Source of the DNA: Dinochytrium kinnereticum
Taxonomy: Eukaryota; Chytridiomycota; Chytridiomycetes; Chytridiales; Chytridiaceae
NCBI GenBank assembly: GCA_027604005.1
Contig: JADGJT010000011.1
Coordinates: 78,781-138,535, forward strand
Direction of reading: 5' to 3'
Length of the DNA: 59,755 bases
Positions 46,252 through 56,325 of the stretch are shown in pieces. Position 1 is the first letter of the stretch. Each line of letters starts with the position of its first letter. A model generated the notes under the pieces. The model was given only the letters and a program-made list of their open reading frames with translations, ran no database searches and had not been told where the DNA came from. Both the position numbers and the translations under genes were made by a program.

Positions 46252-48191
46252 TTATGAGTCTCTGTAAGGCGAGAAATTGTATGGCGGCGGTGCAGTGTCA
46301 TTCAACTCAACCGTCAACCTCCTATCAGTCTCCTGTTGAAGCACATTCTGCACCATTCCCTTTACAGATCTTTCTCCTTTCACATCATGTCGAGAATCAT
46401 TTCTGCCCATCACCGACTGCCCTCTCTCTCTCTTTGAATCATACCGCGTTGAAGACCTTCCACCCACTTCCACCATTGCCTTCTCTTTCTTGATGTCATT
46501 TTGTGTCGTTCGTCTCTCCAAGGATATTCCCCTCACTGTCCTTCTATCGTATCGAGATTCACTCCTCTCCCTCAACGAGTCCGCCCTCTCTCTCTCGTCA
46601 GGCCGGGACGAGCTTCTCCCCACCGACTGAGCCCTCTTCCTCTCATGATGATAGGAGGGCCTTGTTTCAACTTCATCCCCCTCATCCCTATCAAGCCGCG
46701 ACGCAGAAGCCATCTCGCCCACCTCGACCATTGCCCGCTCTCCCCGCACATCATATCGGGATGAGCCCCTCTCAACAGAGGGGTCCTCAGTGTCGTACCT
46801 CGAGTGGCTCCTCAGCACATTGACCATCGCAGAGGCCTCTTTCTCCCCCTTACGCTCGTATCGCGACCACTCGGATCCCTTGGCGTCCAAATAACCGTAC
46901 TGCATCTCCCAGTCTCGCTGGAGCAGCTGCTTTTCGGTCAAAGATGGCTTGCCTTGTCCCACTTTCCGATCTGACATGTCGGACGGGGAGGGGATCTTAC
47001 GGATGGGCTCCGGAGACGGCGACGTGCGATCGGTCTGATGATACGGGGTGGGAGAGCCTCTGTCGCGGGGAAGTGGAGACGCTGATGCCATCGGGATCAT
47101 GATGGTATGTGGGGCGGGGAGGTCTGGAGAAGGCGGCTTCACGTAGTCGGCTCTTGTTCTGATGTAAAACCGGTCCTTGATTTCATCCTCCTTTTTCTTG
47201 GACGATCGCCTTCGGACAGTTACGAGGATAGCGATGGCGATGATTGCAGCCACTATGATACTGCCCCCAACCGCCATCCCCATGGTCAGAATCCCGTTCG
47301 AGCTTGAATCCGACTTGTTCGAACTCGCTGCTCCAGGTGCCACGACTGTGACGGTCCGAGTCGATCCATCGGCTTGAGAGATCATTATGATGGTTTGCAT
47401 GGGCCCGTTTCCGGGGTTTGGTACGATCGTGGTGAACATCCCTCCGGTTACCGCTTGAGGTCCGTTGGTGGGTTGATCGGGATTGCTTCCGACTCCTCCT
47501 CCTCCTCCTGGTTGAACTGGAGATGCAGCGGTGACACCTGCTCCACTGTTGTTGGCGTCCTCTCCTCCTCCGGAACCCCCAGAACCCGGTGTTGAGCCGG
47601 GAGTGGTACCATCCACAGGTGCGGGTGCTCCTGCGTCAACNNNNNNNNNNTTTTCGGGGGTTTTTCAAAAAAACAAGTGGGGGGGGTCCCCCCCAAAAAT
47701 TTGGGGGTGGTTTGGGGGGGGGTGGTTTGGGTTTGGCATGGTCCGGGCCCTGGTCCTGGTGCTGGATCTTGAGGATTCGGACCTGGATCTGGACCAGGCG
47801 GAGGGGATGGAGGAGGGGATGGTGGAGGGGATGGTGGAGGGGATGGAGGAGGATCAGGGACTGGGTTTGGAGGGACCAAGTCTGGGAAGATCCTCGAATC
47901 CACGACTTGAAGGTTCATGAACCCTCCAGCCCCATTGTAATTTCCACAAGTTCCCAGCGCGCATGCCGAGCATTGGCCTCGATCTCTGACTCTGTTCGTA
48001 ACGCACACGCAAAAAGCGTTTCCAGCCGCATCTCTCCCGAATCCCGAGTTAGGAACGGAGATGGTTGCGCAGTGGTTGAGACAGGCTTCACGGGAGGATG
48101 AAGCGAATGGGGGGAGGCCCTGGATAACGTTGGGGAATGGATCTGCATGTCGCTGACAGGCCGGAACGACGGTGGGCATTCCAAAGTCCAT
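46252..48191 (-). CDS. WSC-like single-span surface protein, array gene 1
   Basis: The ATG at 48191 opens an N-terminal domain with eight cysteines in the order used by all array members (VPAC, ACLNHC, FCVCV, QCSAC, TCG), followed by a Pro-rich stalk (PPPSPPPSPP type). The stalk is broken by a 10-N gap, and the frame on the two sides differs, so the gap size is wrong or sequence is missing. After the gap come a Gly/Pro-rich stalk, TVTVVAPG, a membrane span (MAVGGSIIVAAIIAIAILVTV) and the basic stop-transfer RRRSSKKK. The cytoplasmic tail of about 260 residues has degenerate SRYD-ER repeats and ends APPPYNFSPYRDS. It is the most diverged member, sharing topology rather than close sequence with the others. 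The architecture resembles fungal wall-stress sensors (inference). Confidence 0.72.
47641..47650. other. Assembly gap (10 N) beside low-quality sequence
   Basis: The gap lies inside the stalk of array gene 1. The adjoining 47651-47720 is made of G, C and A/T homopolymers (for example GGGGGGGTCCCCCCC), which looks like a read end or misassembly in a proline-coding repeat. Confidence 0.9.
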
Positions 48192-48799
48192 CTTTGCAAG
48201 GCAGCGACGCCGTTGCTGGGGAAGAGGAGGGGGAAGGCAAGTGTGTGGGTTTGCTTTAATTTATCATCATGCGATATCATATTATAAGTATTATAAGTGG
48301 TAAATCAGCCGTAAAAGTAGAGTTTTAGGAGGCAGAGCGCTGTTTTCCCTACTAAAATATGTTTAAACTAGGCAAGTGGCCCACCATTTTTTTTTTGAAA
48401 AAGACGTTGTTGAACACACCCTAGCGTTACCAACGTGAATAAGTCGCCCCTATTAAGAGACTGGGTCACCTCAAATACGGAAGCTGTGACCACAAGGCCA
48501 TGAGGTTCTTACCACACAATCTGGATACAGTACACGAGTGAACCAAATGTCGTCGTTACCTGGGCGCTCTTTCCTAAAACAATTTCACTTTTAAAGTCTG
48601 TTTTGTGAATCTTGTATGTTCAGTAAGAATAATAATACGTTGATTGCTCTTGTGAATCTCCTGTATTTATTAGAAAAACTTCTGTAAATATTTGATAATC
48701 TATAGTAATGGGCATAAGTTGATCAAGTCTTGACTCTGGATTGCAAAGAAATAAGATAAGCCGCTCAACAAAAGAAAAGCGCGCCAAACGTCGACAACA
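48192..48799. other. Intergenic, array genes 1 and 2
   Basis: This is AT-rich sequence without a recognisable gene. It holds the upstream region of gene 1 and the 3' end of gene 2. The GTAACTTGCCT element seen upstream of genes 2-4 is not present here in clear form. Confidence 0.5.
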
Positions 48800-50128
48800 C
48801 TAATCAGCTGCGTATGGGGGAGGAGCGGTGTCGGTCTCTTGCCGCGTCACAGACGTTTGACTCCTACCCATCAATGATGAGCCTTGGGCATTCGCTTGCT
48901 GCATGCGGGGCATGATGGTGGATTTCTCTTTGCCTGGGAACGGCACATCAAACCCTATCACATTCTTCTCAAAAGGCGCCTTAACAGTTGTCACGTCCTC
49001 CTGTGCGTATCGTGAGACCCCAATGCCGTTAAATAAGCCGGCTTTGGTCTCCTTGCCTAGCTTCGAGACTTTTGGGGGCACCGCCACCCCACGTTCAAAT
49101 CGCGTCGCAGACCCGTAGATGGAAACTCCGGCATCAGTAGGTTTATCTGGTGGAGTGTGGGTATCATCTCTTGAGATGATCATCTGCTTCTCCAGCTGGG
49201 TTGTTGAAACTACAGGGCCGTCGCGTGGTTGGGGTGGTGGACGTGTCCCGTCGGGGAGAGCTGCGCGTCGGTACAAGGCTGAATCCTCTGACTTCTTCAT
49301 CCGACGCCTCCGTCTTCGGAAAACGATCACCATGGCCACAGCCGCGAAGGCTGCGAATCCAAATACTCCTCCGATGGCGGCTCCAACTGTGGCAACCGAA
49401 GATGGTTTTGACGTTGATCCATTGCGCTCTCCTGACGATTCGTTTGGGGCAAGTGTTGGACCCCCGCCACTGTTGATACCGAGAGTTGCGACTTGAGTGA
49501 CGACAAAGACGGTTGGAATTCCATTTGAGCCGATGGAAGTCATGGTGATGGTTGATGGGCCAGAAACCAGTTGAGAACCTCGAGGTGCGATTGCATTGCT
49601 TATTTGGTTTACCGCGTCTGTTGTTACCACGCTGCCATCCATCCCAGTGATGACCACCATCGATGTTTCGCCTCCAAGTGGGTCCGGACCAAGGGGCACT
49701 GTCGTTACCATCGAATTCGTCGATACAGGTGGGTTTGGGTTTGGCAGAACAGTTGGAAGTGAAGAGGGGATGGCTGACGTGATTGTCTGACTAGAAGGTG
49801 GAGAGGGATCCACTGCACCCGTTGTGGATGCAAACACATACATATTTAAGCCCGAAGGATCGGTAGACATAGGAATCCCACAAAGCCCGATCCTTGCGCA
49901 TGTCTGACATTGTCCTGGTGAGGTTGACTGCTCCCATACGCATACGCAGAACGGAGCTTCAGCACTCTCTGAAGCGAACGCGGCAAAGGGATACGGCTTG
50001 CCATTGTTCAGACTTGAGCTCCCACAGACCTCTGCACAGGCTGCTGGCGAGGCTCCGGCAAGATCAGGGTTGGGGGGAGGGCCGACGCTGTTGGTGTCGG
50101 TGAACTTTTGACATGAACCTGAATTCAT
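48800..50128 (-). CDS. WSC-like single-span surface protein, array gene 2
   Basis: This single-exon frame of 442 residues starts at the ATG at 50128. Residues 1-105 hold the eight-cysteine domain (SCQKF, AACAEVCGSSSLNNG, PYPFAAF, PFCVCV, GQCQTCARIGLCG, GLNMYVF); the order C, CxxxC, CxC, CxxC, CG and the closing aromatic strand follow the WSC pattern. A Pro/Ser/Thr stalk is followed by a conserved segment, TITMTSIGSNGIPTVFVVTQ. The span GAAIGGVFGFAAFAAVAMVIVF leads to RRRRRRMKK. The tail has VSIYGSATRFER, AQGSSLMGRSQTS and a terminal APPPYAAD. No signal peptide is visible at the N-terminus. The span could itself act as a reverse signal-anchor with the N-terminus outside (inference). Confidence 0.82.
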   Translation of the reverse strand: MNSGSCQKFTDTNSVGPPPNPDLAGASPAACAEVCGSSSLNNGKPYPFAAFASESAEAPFCVCVWEQSTSPGQCQTCARIGLCGIPMSTDPSGLNMYVFASTTGAVDPSPPSSQTITSAIPSSLPTVLPNPNPPVSTNSMVTTVPLGPDPLGGETSMVVITGMDGSVVTTDAVNQISNAIAPRGSQLVSGPSTITMTSIGSNGIPTVFVVTQVATLGINSGGGPTLAPNESSGERNGSTSKPSSVATVGAAIGGVFGFAAFAAVAMVIVFRRRRRRMKKSEDSALYRRAALPDGTRPPPQPRDGPVVSTTQLEKQMIISRDDTHTPPDKPTDAGVSIYGSATRFERGVAVPPKVSKLGKETKAGLFNGIGVSRYAQEDVTTVKAPFEKNVIGFDVPFPGKEKSTIMPRMQQANAQGSSLMGRSQTSVTRQETDTAPPPYAAD

Positions 50129-50275
50129 GATGCCTCATCAGATGGAGATCCGTTGAGGCTGTTGATTATTATTATTGAGGGCGCATCCAAGTGATAATAA
50201 TAAGGAGGCAACCGCGTCTTGTCTTCTTAGGTTTTTCTTTGAGAAATAGTTTGGCTGACCATGGCAGTGAAATGG

Positions 50276-50286
50276 GTAACTTGCCT
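50276..50286 (-). promoter_or_regulatory. Shared upstream element, gene 2
   Basis: GTAACTTGCCT on the plus strand reads AGGCAAGTTAC in the sense direction of the array. It lies about 150 bp upstream of the ATG. The sense sequence also matches a GC-AG splice donor (AG|GCAAGT). Confidence 0.55.
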
Positions 50287-50527
50287 AATGTCCGCTCTTC
50301 CTATTTGGTTGATTTCAAAGTCCCAGGCAGGTGGGCAAGAGGCGATATAGAGCATATATTATTAAAGGTATCGGGTATAAAATGTACATTCATATGTAAA
50401 TAAGTTGAAAAGAATGGGTAATCTGTATATTTATAGCCTAATATCTAATAATAATCGTTGAGAAAAAACAACTTCACAAAAATGTGAAAACTGCGTTGCT
50501 GCGTAAGCTCTCAAAACATCTACAGCA

Positions 50528-51823
50528 CTAAAAATCAGGAGCATACGGTGGTGGCGCCGTCTCTCTCCTCTTATTAAACGTTTGACTCCTTCCCATTATC
50601 GAGGTCCCTTGTGCACTCTCCTGCTGCCGATGTGACATGGAGGACGACCCTTCCTGGAACGGAATCGGGAAACCATCAGGCCCCCTCGCCTTCCGATCAA
50701 ACGGCCCATTCTTCGCTGTGCCATCCCCCACGTATCGAGGCTCAGCGTTGTCGAACAAACTGGCTTTGGTGTCCATATCCAGCTTCGAGACGTTGGGGGA
50801 TACTGTGGTCGGGTCAAATCGCGTCGCCGAGGCGTAGATGGAGACTGCGGCTTCGGGTTTACGTGGTAGAGCTTGTGCGTCATCATGCTTGATTGTTATT
50901 TGCATCGACTTCTCCATGTGAACTGTTGAAGCCATGGGACTCACGTGTGAGTTTGGTGGCGGATGTGACTTTCCGGGGTGAGCCGCGCGACGGTAAAAGG
51001 CTGCCTCCTCTGACTTTTTCATGCGACGCCTTCGCCTTCGGAAAACGATCACCATGGCCACAGCCGCAAAGGCTGCGAGTCCAAATACTCCTCCGATGGC
51101 GGCCCCAACTGTGGCAACGGAAGACGGTTTTGAAGTTGATCCATTGCCCTCTCCTGAAGATTCGTTTGGGGCAAGAGTTGGACCCCCGCCACTGTTGATA
51201 CCGAGAGTTGCGACTTGAGTGACGACAAAGACGGTTGGAACTCCATTTGAGCCGATGGAAGTCATGGTGATGGTTGATGGGCCAGAAACCAGTTGAGAAC
51301 CTCGCTCGCTCAACGGGTTGACCACGCCTGTGGTTGTGACGCTGCCGTCCGGTTCAGTGATGACCCCAATCGAAGCTTCGCCAGCAGCTGGGTTCTGATC
51401 AACGGGTTCTGTGGGTGCTGGCGCATCCGCCAATGCAGACGAACTTGGTGGATCAGGCGAAGGTTCAGGAGCAAGGCTCGAGGTAACTCCTAAATCAGGA
51501 GATGGTATGGGCTCTACCACATCTGAAGTCGTTGGAAAAACAAAGAAGTTGAACTCGTTCTCAAAAATCCCACAAGGCCCGACCCTTTCGCACGTCTGGC
51601 ATCGCCCTGGTGAACTTGATTGCCTCAGCAGACACGAGCAGTAAGGATTCTCAGGGCCTATTGATATAAACCCGGCAAAGGGAAACCCATTGCCATTGTT
51701 CAGACGTGAGCTTCCACAACTCTCAGCACACGCTGCTCGTGAGCTGCTGGCATAATCAGGGTTAGGTGGTGGTGAATCGAGGACTGAACGGTCGGTGAAG
51801 CTTTGGCATGAGCCTGAAGCCAT
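50528..51823 (-). CDS. WSC-like single-span surface protein, array gene 3
   Basis: This single-exon protein of 431 residues starts at the ATG at 51823, the position equivalent to genes 2 and 4. The open frame continues upstream, but without resemblance to the other members. The eight-cysteine domain is intact (SCQSF, AACAESCGSSRLNNG, PYCSCL, GRCQTCERVGPCG). The stalk is shorter and Pro-rich. The segment from SGPSTITMTSIGSNG through the span and RRRRRRMKK is nearly identical to gene 2. The tail carries VSIYASATRFD, AQGTSIMGRSQT and the end APPPYAPDF. Function is unknown; surface sensing or adhesion is the best architectural guess. Confidence 0.82.
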   Translation of the reverse strand: MASGSCQSFTDRSVLDSPPPNPDYASSSRAACAESCGSSRLNNGNGFPFAGFISIGPENPYCSCLLRQSSSPGRCQTCERVGPCGIFENEFNFFVFPTTSDVVEPIPSPDLGVTSSLAPEPSPDPPSSSALADAPAPTEPVDQNPAAGEASIGVITEPDGSVTTTGVVNPLSERGSQLVSGPSTITMTSIGSNGVPTVFVVTQVATLGINSGGGPTLAPNESSGEGNGSTSKPSSVATVGAAIGGVFGLAAFAAVAMVIVFRRRRRRMKKSEEAAFYRRAAHPGKSHPPPNSHVSPMASTVHMEKSMQITIKHDDAQALPRKPEAAVSIYASATRFDPTTVSPNVSKLDMDTKASLFDNAEPRYVGDGTAKNGPFDRKARGPDGFPIPFQEGSSSMSHRQQESAQGTSIMGRSQTFNKRRETAPPPYAPDF

Positions 51824-52439
51824 AGTTAGCACCTGAAGAGCGTTGGGGTGCAGCAAACGTAACGACAGCTTATACCTGCTCTGTCTTTTTGTTGGGTTGG
51901 GGGTGAGGGGAGGGGACAAGTCGGTGTAACTTGCCTGGTTGCTTGACGCCCTGTTGCAAAACGGTAGAAAACAATCAGCAGAGCACTCGTGAATACTTGT
52001 TGGCATCAGCCATGACAAATATCATGCGATCGTGTGTGTCTCGATTGCGACGCGCAACAAGTTTTGGGACAACACAGGGATACCATCTGATGGGCCCCTT
52101 CCAAAAAAGGTTTCCCTGCACGCCCCTTCCCGTGAGTTTATTATTATTATTGGCTCACTTCAAACACCAGAGTCCATCTTTTTTGAAAAGTTCTTGACCG
52201 TCTTTTGTAGCCTGCAGAAGTATTGGATGGAATATTATTCAGAGAGCAAATGTCATAATACACAACTTAGCTAAGCATTACTTAATGTATAGATTCTGGG
52301 TTCGAAACCTTTGTAGCCTTTTCATTAATTCATATGTATATTTAACAATCTAGGATGTATAGTAGTGGATGAAATATAACTTTGACTCGGAAGTGAGCCA
52401 GATACACGGCTCCTTAACTCGCAAAAACGCCAGCTTGCA
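51824..52439. other. Intergenic, array genes 3 and 4
   Basis: This interval holds the upstream region of gene 3 (element at 51926-51936) and the AT-rich 3' flank of gene 4. A sequence at 52298-52308 resembles a tRNA B box (GGTTCGAAACC), but no cloverleaf or A box is present. Confidence 0.5.
51926..51936 (-). promoter_or_regulatory. Shared upstream element, gene 3
   Basis: This is the identical 11-mer GTAACTTGCCT (plus strand), about 103 bp upstream of the gene 3 ATG. Confidence 0.55.
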
Positions 52440-53774
52440 CTAATCTGCAGCATATGGTGGAGGCGCGGCATCAGTCTCTTTCCGCGTCAAAGACGTTTGA
52501 CTCCTTCCCATCAACGACGAGCCTTGCGCACTCGATTGAGGCAGATGTGACATGGATGCAAATTCCTTTTTTCCTGGTGACGGTACGGGAAACCCATCAA
52601 GTCCAATGCCCTTTTTCTCAAAAGGCCTATTCATTGTTGTCAGCTCCTCCTCCGCGAATCGAGATGTCTCAATGCCGTCAAATAAGCTGGCTTTGGTCTC
52701 TTTGTCTCCGTATGAAACTTTGGGGTTTACCATTGACCGTTCAAATCGCGTCGCCGAGCCGTAGATAGAAACTGCGGCTTCGGGCTTCTGTGGTAAACCG
52801 TTCTCATCTTTCGTTGTGATCACAAACTTCTCCAACTGAGGTCTTGAAACATCAGGATCGTCGCGTGGGTTTGGACGTTCAACAGCTGCACGTCGGTACA
52901 AGTTTGCCTCGCCTGATTTCTTAATCCGTCGCCTTCGTCTTCGGAAAATCACAACTAGAGCGACAGCCGCGAAGGCTGCGAAACCAAATACTCCTCCAAT
53001 GGCGGCTCCAACTGTGGCAACCGAAGAAGGTTTCGACGTTGATGCAGTCCCCTCTCCTGCAGATCCGTTGGGGTTGAGTGATGGGCCTCCGCCATCGTTG
53101 ATACCAATCGTTGCGACTTGAGTGACGACAAAGACGGTCGGAACTCCGTCTGAACCTATGGAAGTCCTGGTGATGGTTGATGGGCCAGACACCAGTTGAG
53201 AACCTTGAGATGTGATTCCATTGCTTAATGAGTTGACGACGCTTGTTGTTACGACGCTGCCATCCATCCCAGTGATGACCACCATCGATGTTTCGCCTCC
53301 AACTGGGTCCGGACCAGGAGGCTCTGTCGTTACTGGCGATGGGCCTGGTTGCAGCTGAGAGTCTGTCGATACCAGTGAAATCGGCGGAACAGGTCCAGGT
53401 GAAGATACGCTGACAGAAGTGATTGTTGGACTAGGAGACGGAGCGGGGTCAACAATGACCACCGCACCCGTACTTGTTGAAAACACAAACAGATTCAAGC
53501 CTGCTGCTTCAGATATGATCCCGCAAGGTCCGACCCGCGCGCACGTCTGGCATTGACCGGGTGTAGTTGATTGCTCCCGTACACATACGCAGACAGGGTC
53601 TTCAGCAGATTCTGAAGTGATCCCGGCAAAGGGATACGGATTGCCATTGTTCCGACTTGAGCTCCCACAGTTCTCTGCACAGGCTGCTCGTGAGGTGTTG
53701 GCAAGTTCAGGGTCGGGGGGAGGGCCGAGGAGACGGGACCGTGGGGGAAAATTCTGACATGAGCCTGAAGCCAT
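52440..53774 (-). CDS. WSC-like single-span surface protein, array gene 4
   Basis: This single-exon protein of 444 residues starts at the ATG at 53774. The eight-cysteine domain reads SCQNF, AACAENCGSSSRNNG, PYPFAGI, PVCVCV, GQCQTCARVGPCG, GLNLFVF. The stalk is rich in Pro, Ser and Val. The juxtamembrane segment is STITRTSIGSDGVPTVFVVTQVA, with the span GGVFGFAAFAAVALVVIF and RRRRRRIKK. The tail has VSIYGSATRFER, AQGSSLMGRSQTS and the end AAPPPYAAD. It is closest to gene 2. A non-ATG extension of the frame upstream encodes a hydrophobic stretch (LPLLIYCLVHHASLL), but it has no start codon and is not shared by neighbours. Confidence 0.82.
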   Translation of the reverse strand: MASGSCQNFPPRSRLLGPPPDPELANTSRAACAENCGSSSRNNGNPYPFAGITSESAEDPVCVCVREQSTTPGQCQTCARVGPCGIISEAAGLNLFVFSTSTGAVVIVDPAPSPSPTITSVSVSSPGPVPPISLVSTDSQLQPGPSPVTTEPPGPDPVGGETSMVVITGMDGSVVTTSVVNSLSNGITSQGSQLVSGPSTITRTSIGSDGVPTVFVVTQVATIGINDGGGPSLNPNGSAGEGTASTSKPSSVATVGAAIGGVFGFAAFAAVALVVIFRRRRRRIKKSGEANLYRRAAVERPNPRDDPDVSRPQLEKFVITTKDENGLPQKPEAAVSIYGSATRFERSMVNPKVSYGDKETKASLFDGIETSRFAEEELTTMNRPFEKKGIGLDGFPVPSPGKKEFASMSHLPQSSAQGSSLMGRSQTSLTRKETDAAPPPYAAD

Positions 53775-54425
53775 GATGCCTCCAGAAGAGGGGGGGAAGG
53801 GCTGGCAGAGGAGTGATGCGTGATGGACCAGGCAGTAAATAAGTAATGGCAATCCCGTCTTCTTTTTACTTCTGTTGTCTGAACCAACTCAGTTGGGTTA
53901 CAGTTGTGGGAGAGTCGTGTAACTTGCCTCGTTTTGTGGACACCAAACTTGGTTGCGATAAGCATCAACGCCTCTTGACATCGCTCCAACAAAAACTGGA
54001 AAATAAGGTAAATTGGGATCCAAACACTTGCACGAAGTGTTCTTTACCCTTATTATTATTCCCTTTTTGATACAATAATGTCAGCTTTAGAACAAGCAAG
54101 ATGTCGAAACGCGCATGGGCCGCGACCGAGTCCAATATGCCAAGTGTTCTACAACTTTCGTTACGATACGTTTAACCGAGTCGCCAGCAGCTAACTTAAA
54201 CGAGTTTTTTTTAACTCAAATGGTTTGTCTCCTCCGACTGAAGAGAGTCGGATAATGCTTCCACTTAAGCCAGGGATGCGGTGCGACGGTTTGAAAATGT
54301 ACGTTTTATCTATCCCAACCACATCATTCTTTGGTCCACTGTTTATGACGGGAAAGATGGTGCACACATCAACATGCAAGTACTTACTCATGCTATCTTG
54401 TTATCTCTAAATTTCAATCTCAGTT
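53775..54425. other. Intergenic, gene 4 upstream and pseudogene 3' flank
   Basis: This interval contains the gene 4 upstream element and the decayed 3' flank of the pseudogene. No other gene was recognised. Confidence 0.5.
53919..53929 (-). promoter_or_regulatory. Shared upstream element, gene 4
   Basis: This is the identical 11-mer GTAACTTGCCT (plus strand), about 145 bp upstream of the gene 4 ATG. It is followed by CGTTT, as is the copy upstream of the pseudogene. Confidence 0.55.
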
Positions 54426-55023
54426 GCTGCTAGGAATGCGGCATGGACCCGGGAAACAGCATTAGGAGCCTACCAAGTCCCATCCCCCTCCTTACTAAAG
54501 CTAAATTCCCATCATTTGCTGTCACATCGTTCTCCGCATATGGAGACACCTCAATGCCGTTATATAAGTTCGCTTTGGTCTCGTTTTTCTGGGTTCGACT
54601 TTTCTGGGGGGTATTGTCGCCCGTTCAAATCTCGTCGGCGAGCCATACATGGAGACTGTGGCGTCGGCTTTGGGGGGTAGAGCCTGTGCGCTATCATCTT
54701 TTGATGCTATAATTGCCTTTTCCAGGTGGTCTGGCATTGACCTAGTATACTTTATTGCTCCCGTACACATACGTAGACAGGGTCATTAACAAATTCTGCG
54801 GTGAGTCCGGCAAAGGGATAGGATCTTATGCTGTGTTCGAATAAATGCCTGGCATGGCCAATGCTCGCTGTATGCTCCGGTTTACCTCTGACATCGCCAT
54901 TATTCCGACTTGAGCTTCCACGGCTCTCTGCACATGCTGTTCTCGAGGTGTTGGCAACATGAGAGTTGGGGAAAAGGCCGATACTTTGGGATCCCCTGGG
55001 GAAGAATTGACAAGAGCCTTCAT
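54426..55023 (-). pseudogene. Broken WSC-like array member (gene 5)
   Basis: The N-terminal part is recognisable in one frame (GSCQFFPRGS, VANTSRTACAESRGSSSRNNG), but the ATG next to it is out of frame and one conserved Cys has become Arg. About 70 bp of unrelated sequence then interrupt the domain. A fragment matching the CVC region is joined directly to the cytoplasmic tail (DSAQALPPKADATVSMYGSPTRFER), so the stalk, juxtamembrane segment and span have been deleted. A frame change follows the tail motif, continuing as TKANLYNGIEVSPYAE, and the PPPY end is missing. The breaks are described only; no functional product is expected. Confidence 0.85.
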
Positions 55024-56325
55024 AGAGTTATGTGGTAGTCTGAGAGGCAATCCCCCTCATCTGTCTTTTTTTCTTTGAGTATTTTGGCTTGGCTGGGGGA
55101 AGGGCAACTTGCCTCGTTTGACGCTAAAAGTCATGGACGCAAGTTGGTGGCATCAACACCCCTGAGCGAGCGATCTTTTAAGCTTTCCTCAGCAATAAAC
55201 ACAGGCCTATCAGAGAGTGAGGGGAAAACGCTATTTGATATTATCATTTGGGGATCAGAAGTCGGTGTGACATGCACTTTCCATTTCGCTCCTCATTTCT
55301 CGACACTGTGCGGGCAACAACTGGGGAATCTGTCAAAGAGCCTCAACCACCTTTGAATTTATTTTGCTGTTTTGTTTTTTTTTTGTTGTTGTTGCTTTTC
55401 TGTGACGGCATCAGGATTAGACTTAGAAGGGCAGAGGCAGCGGATGCCTGATCATTGTCAGGATCCGCACGATCTAGACATGCGAGTTTATGGCCGAGGC
55501 TGCAGCGGGGTCAAGGGGATCAAGGCGAGGATTGAGAAAACCAGATGGATGCAGGGTGCGTGGAGTGACTGCATCTGCTGCCATGCCAGGAGTAGGCAAG
55601 GAAGGCCATTCTATCAGGTGCTGCCATCCATCCATCCCCTCGTCCCTTCATCTATCCATCCGATGCATCGATGCTTCCTTCAGACGGCTTGGCCAGTGGT
55701 TGGTGCTTTGAGGTGACACTGCAATACGTCGTACTGACCACAAAAGATGCTTGTGCTACCTCATTGTATCAGCCAAAAGCCATTGGTAAAATCCAGCCTG
55801 ACTGACATATTGCAAATTCCTACGTGATTCCTACGTGTGAAATCTCCTTCCTGCACACGATAACTCCAATGCTGTTGAGGAGGCATCATCATTACCATTA
55901 CCCTCTCTCCGCACCTCAATCCGTCTTCTGGAGCTGTGGTAGAAATTTACATTGTGCATTGTGAGGTTTGCTTGCTCTTCAGTACATATCTGGGTGGTTC
56001 AGCATCAAAACCTCCACAGCATCGACGTCATCAGGCTGCGAATGATGGGAATCAACCGCCAATCTATAATCCATAGACATTCACTGTCCTTTTAACATAC
56101 GTATAGGTTTTTCTGTTTCTATTTATTATCGTGTTTTTACAAATGCATATTCCTATGGGAATTTTGTCCATCACTACGCAACACTCGCATCTCGATCGTC
56201 TCATGATACAATGATGTAAAAACGAAAGCTTTTGGTAGCATTGCCGGATTTGAATTCTGTCATTATCGTGAAGTAGTCTGGTTGCCTGCACCTATCGAGT
56301 TCTTTTCGATACCCCACAGCTTTTT
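55024..56325. other. Intergenic, pseudogene to gene 6
   Basis: This 1.3-kb interval starts with the pseudogene's upstream region. No gene is recognised; the longest plus-strand frame (55372-55716) lacks an upstream start context and any family resemblance. Short CATC repeats occur near 55625-55665. Confidence 0.5.
55104..55114 (-). promoter_or_regulatory. Shared upstream element, pseudogene 5
   Basis: The variant GCAACTTGCCT (one change from genes 2-4) lies about 82 bp upstream of the pseudogene start region. Confidence 0.45.

Noticed and set aside
52290..52312. tRNA-like B box GGTTCGAAACC
   Set aside because: No A box, acceptor stem or anticodon arm could be found upstream.
53775..53852. 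Hydrophobic upstream extension of array gene 4 as a signal peptide
   Set aside because: It has no ATG, only a TTG-opened frame, and the neighbouring paralogues do not share it.
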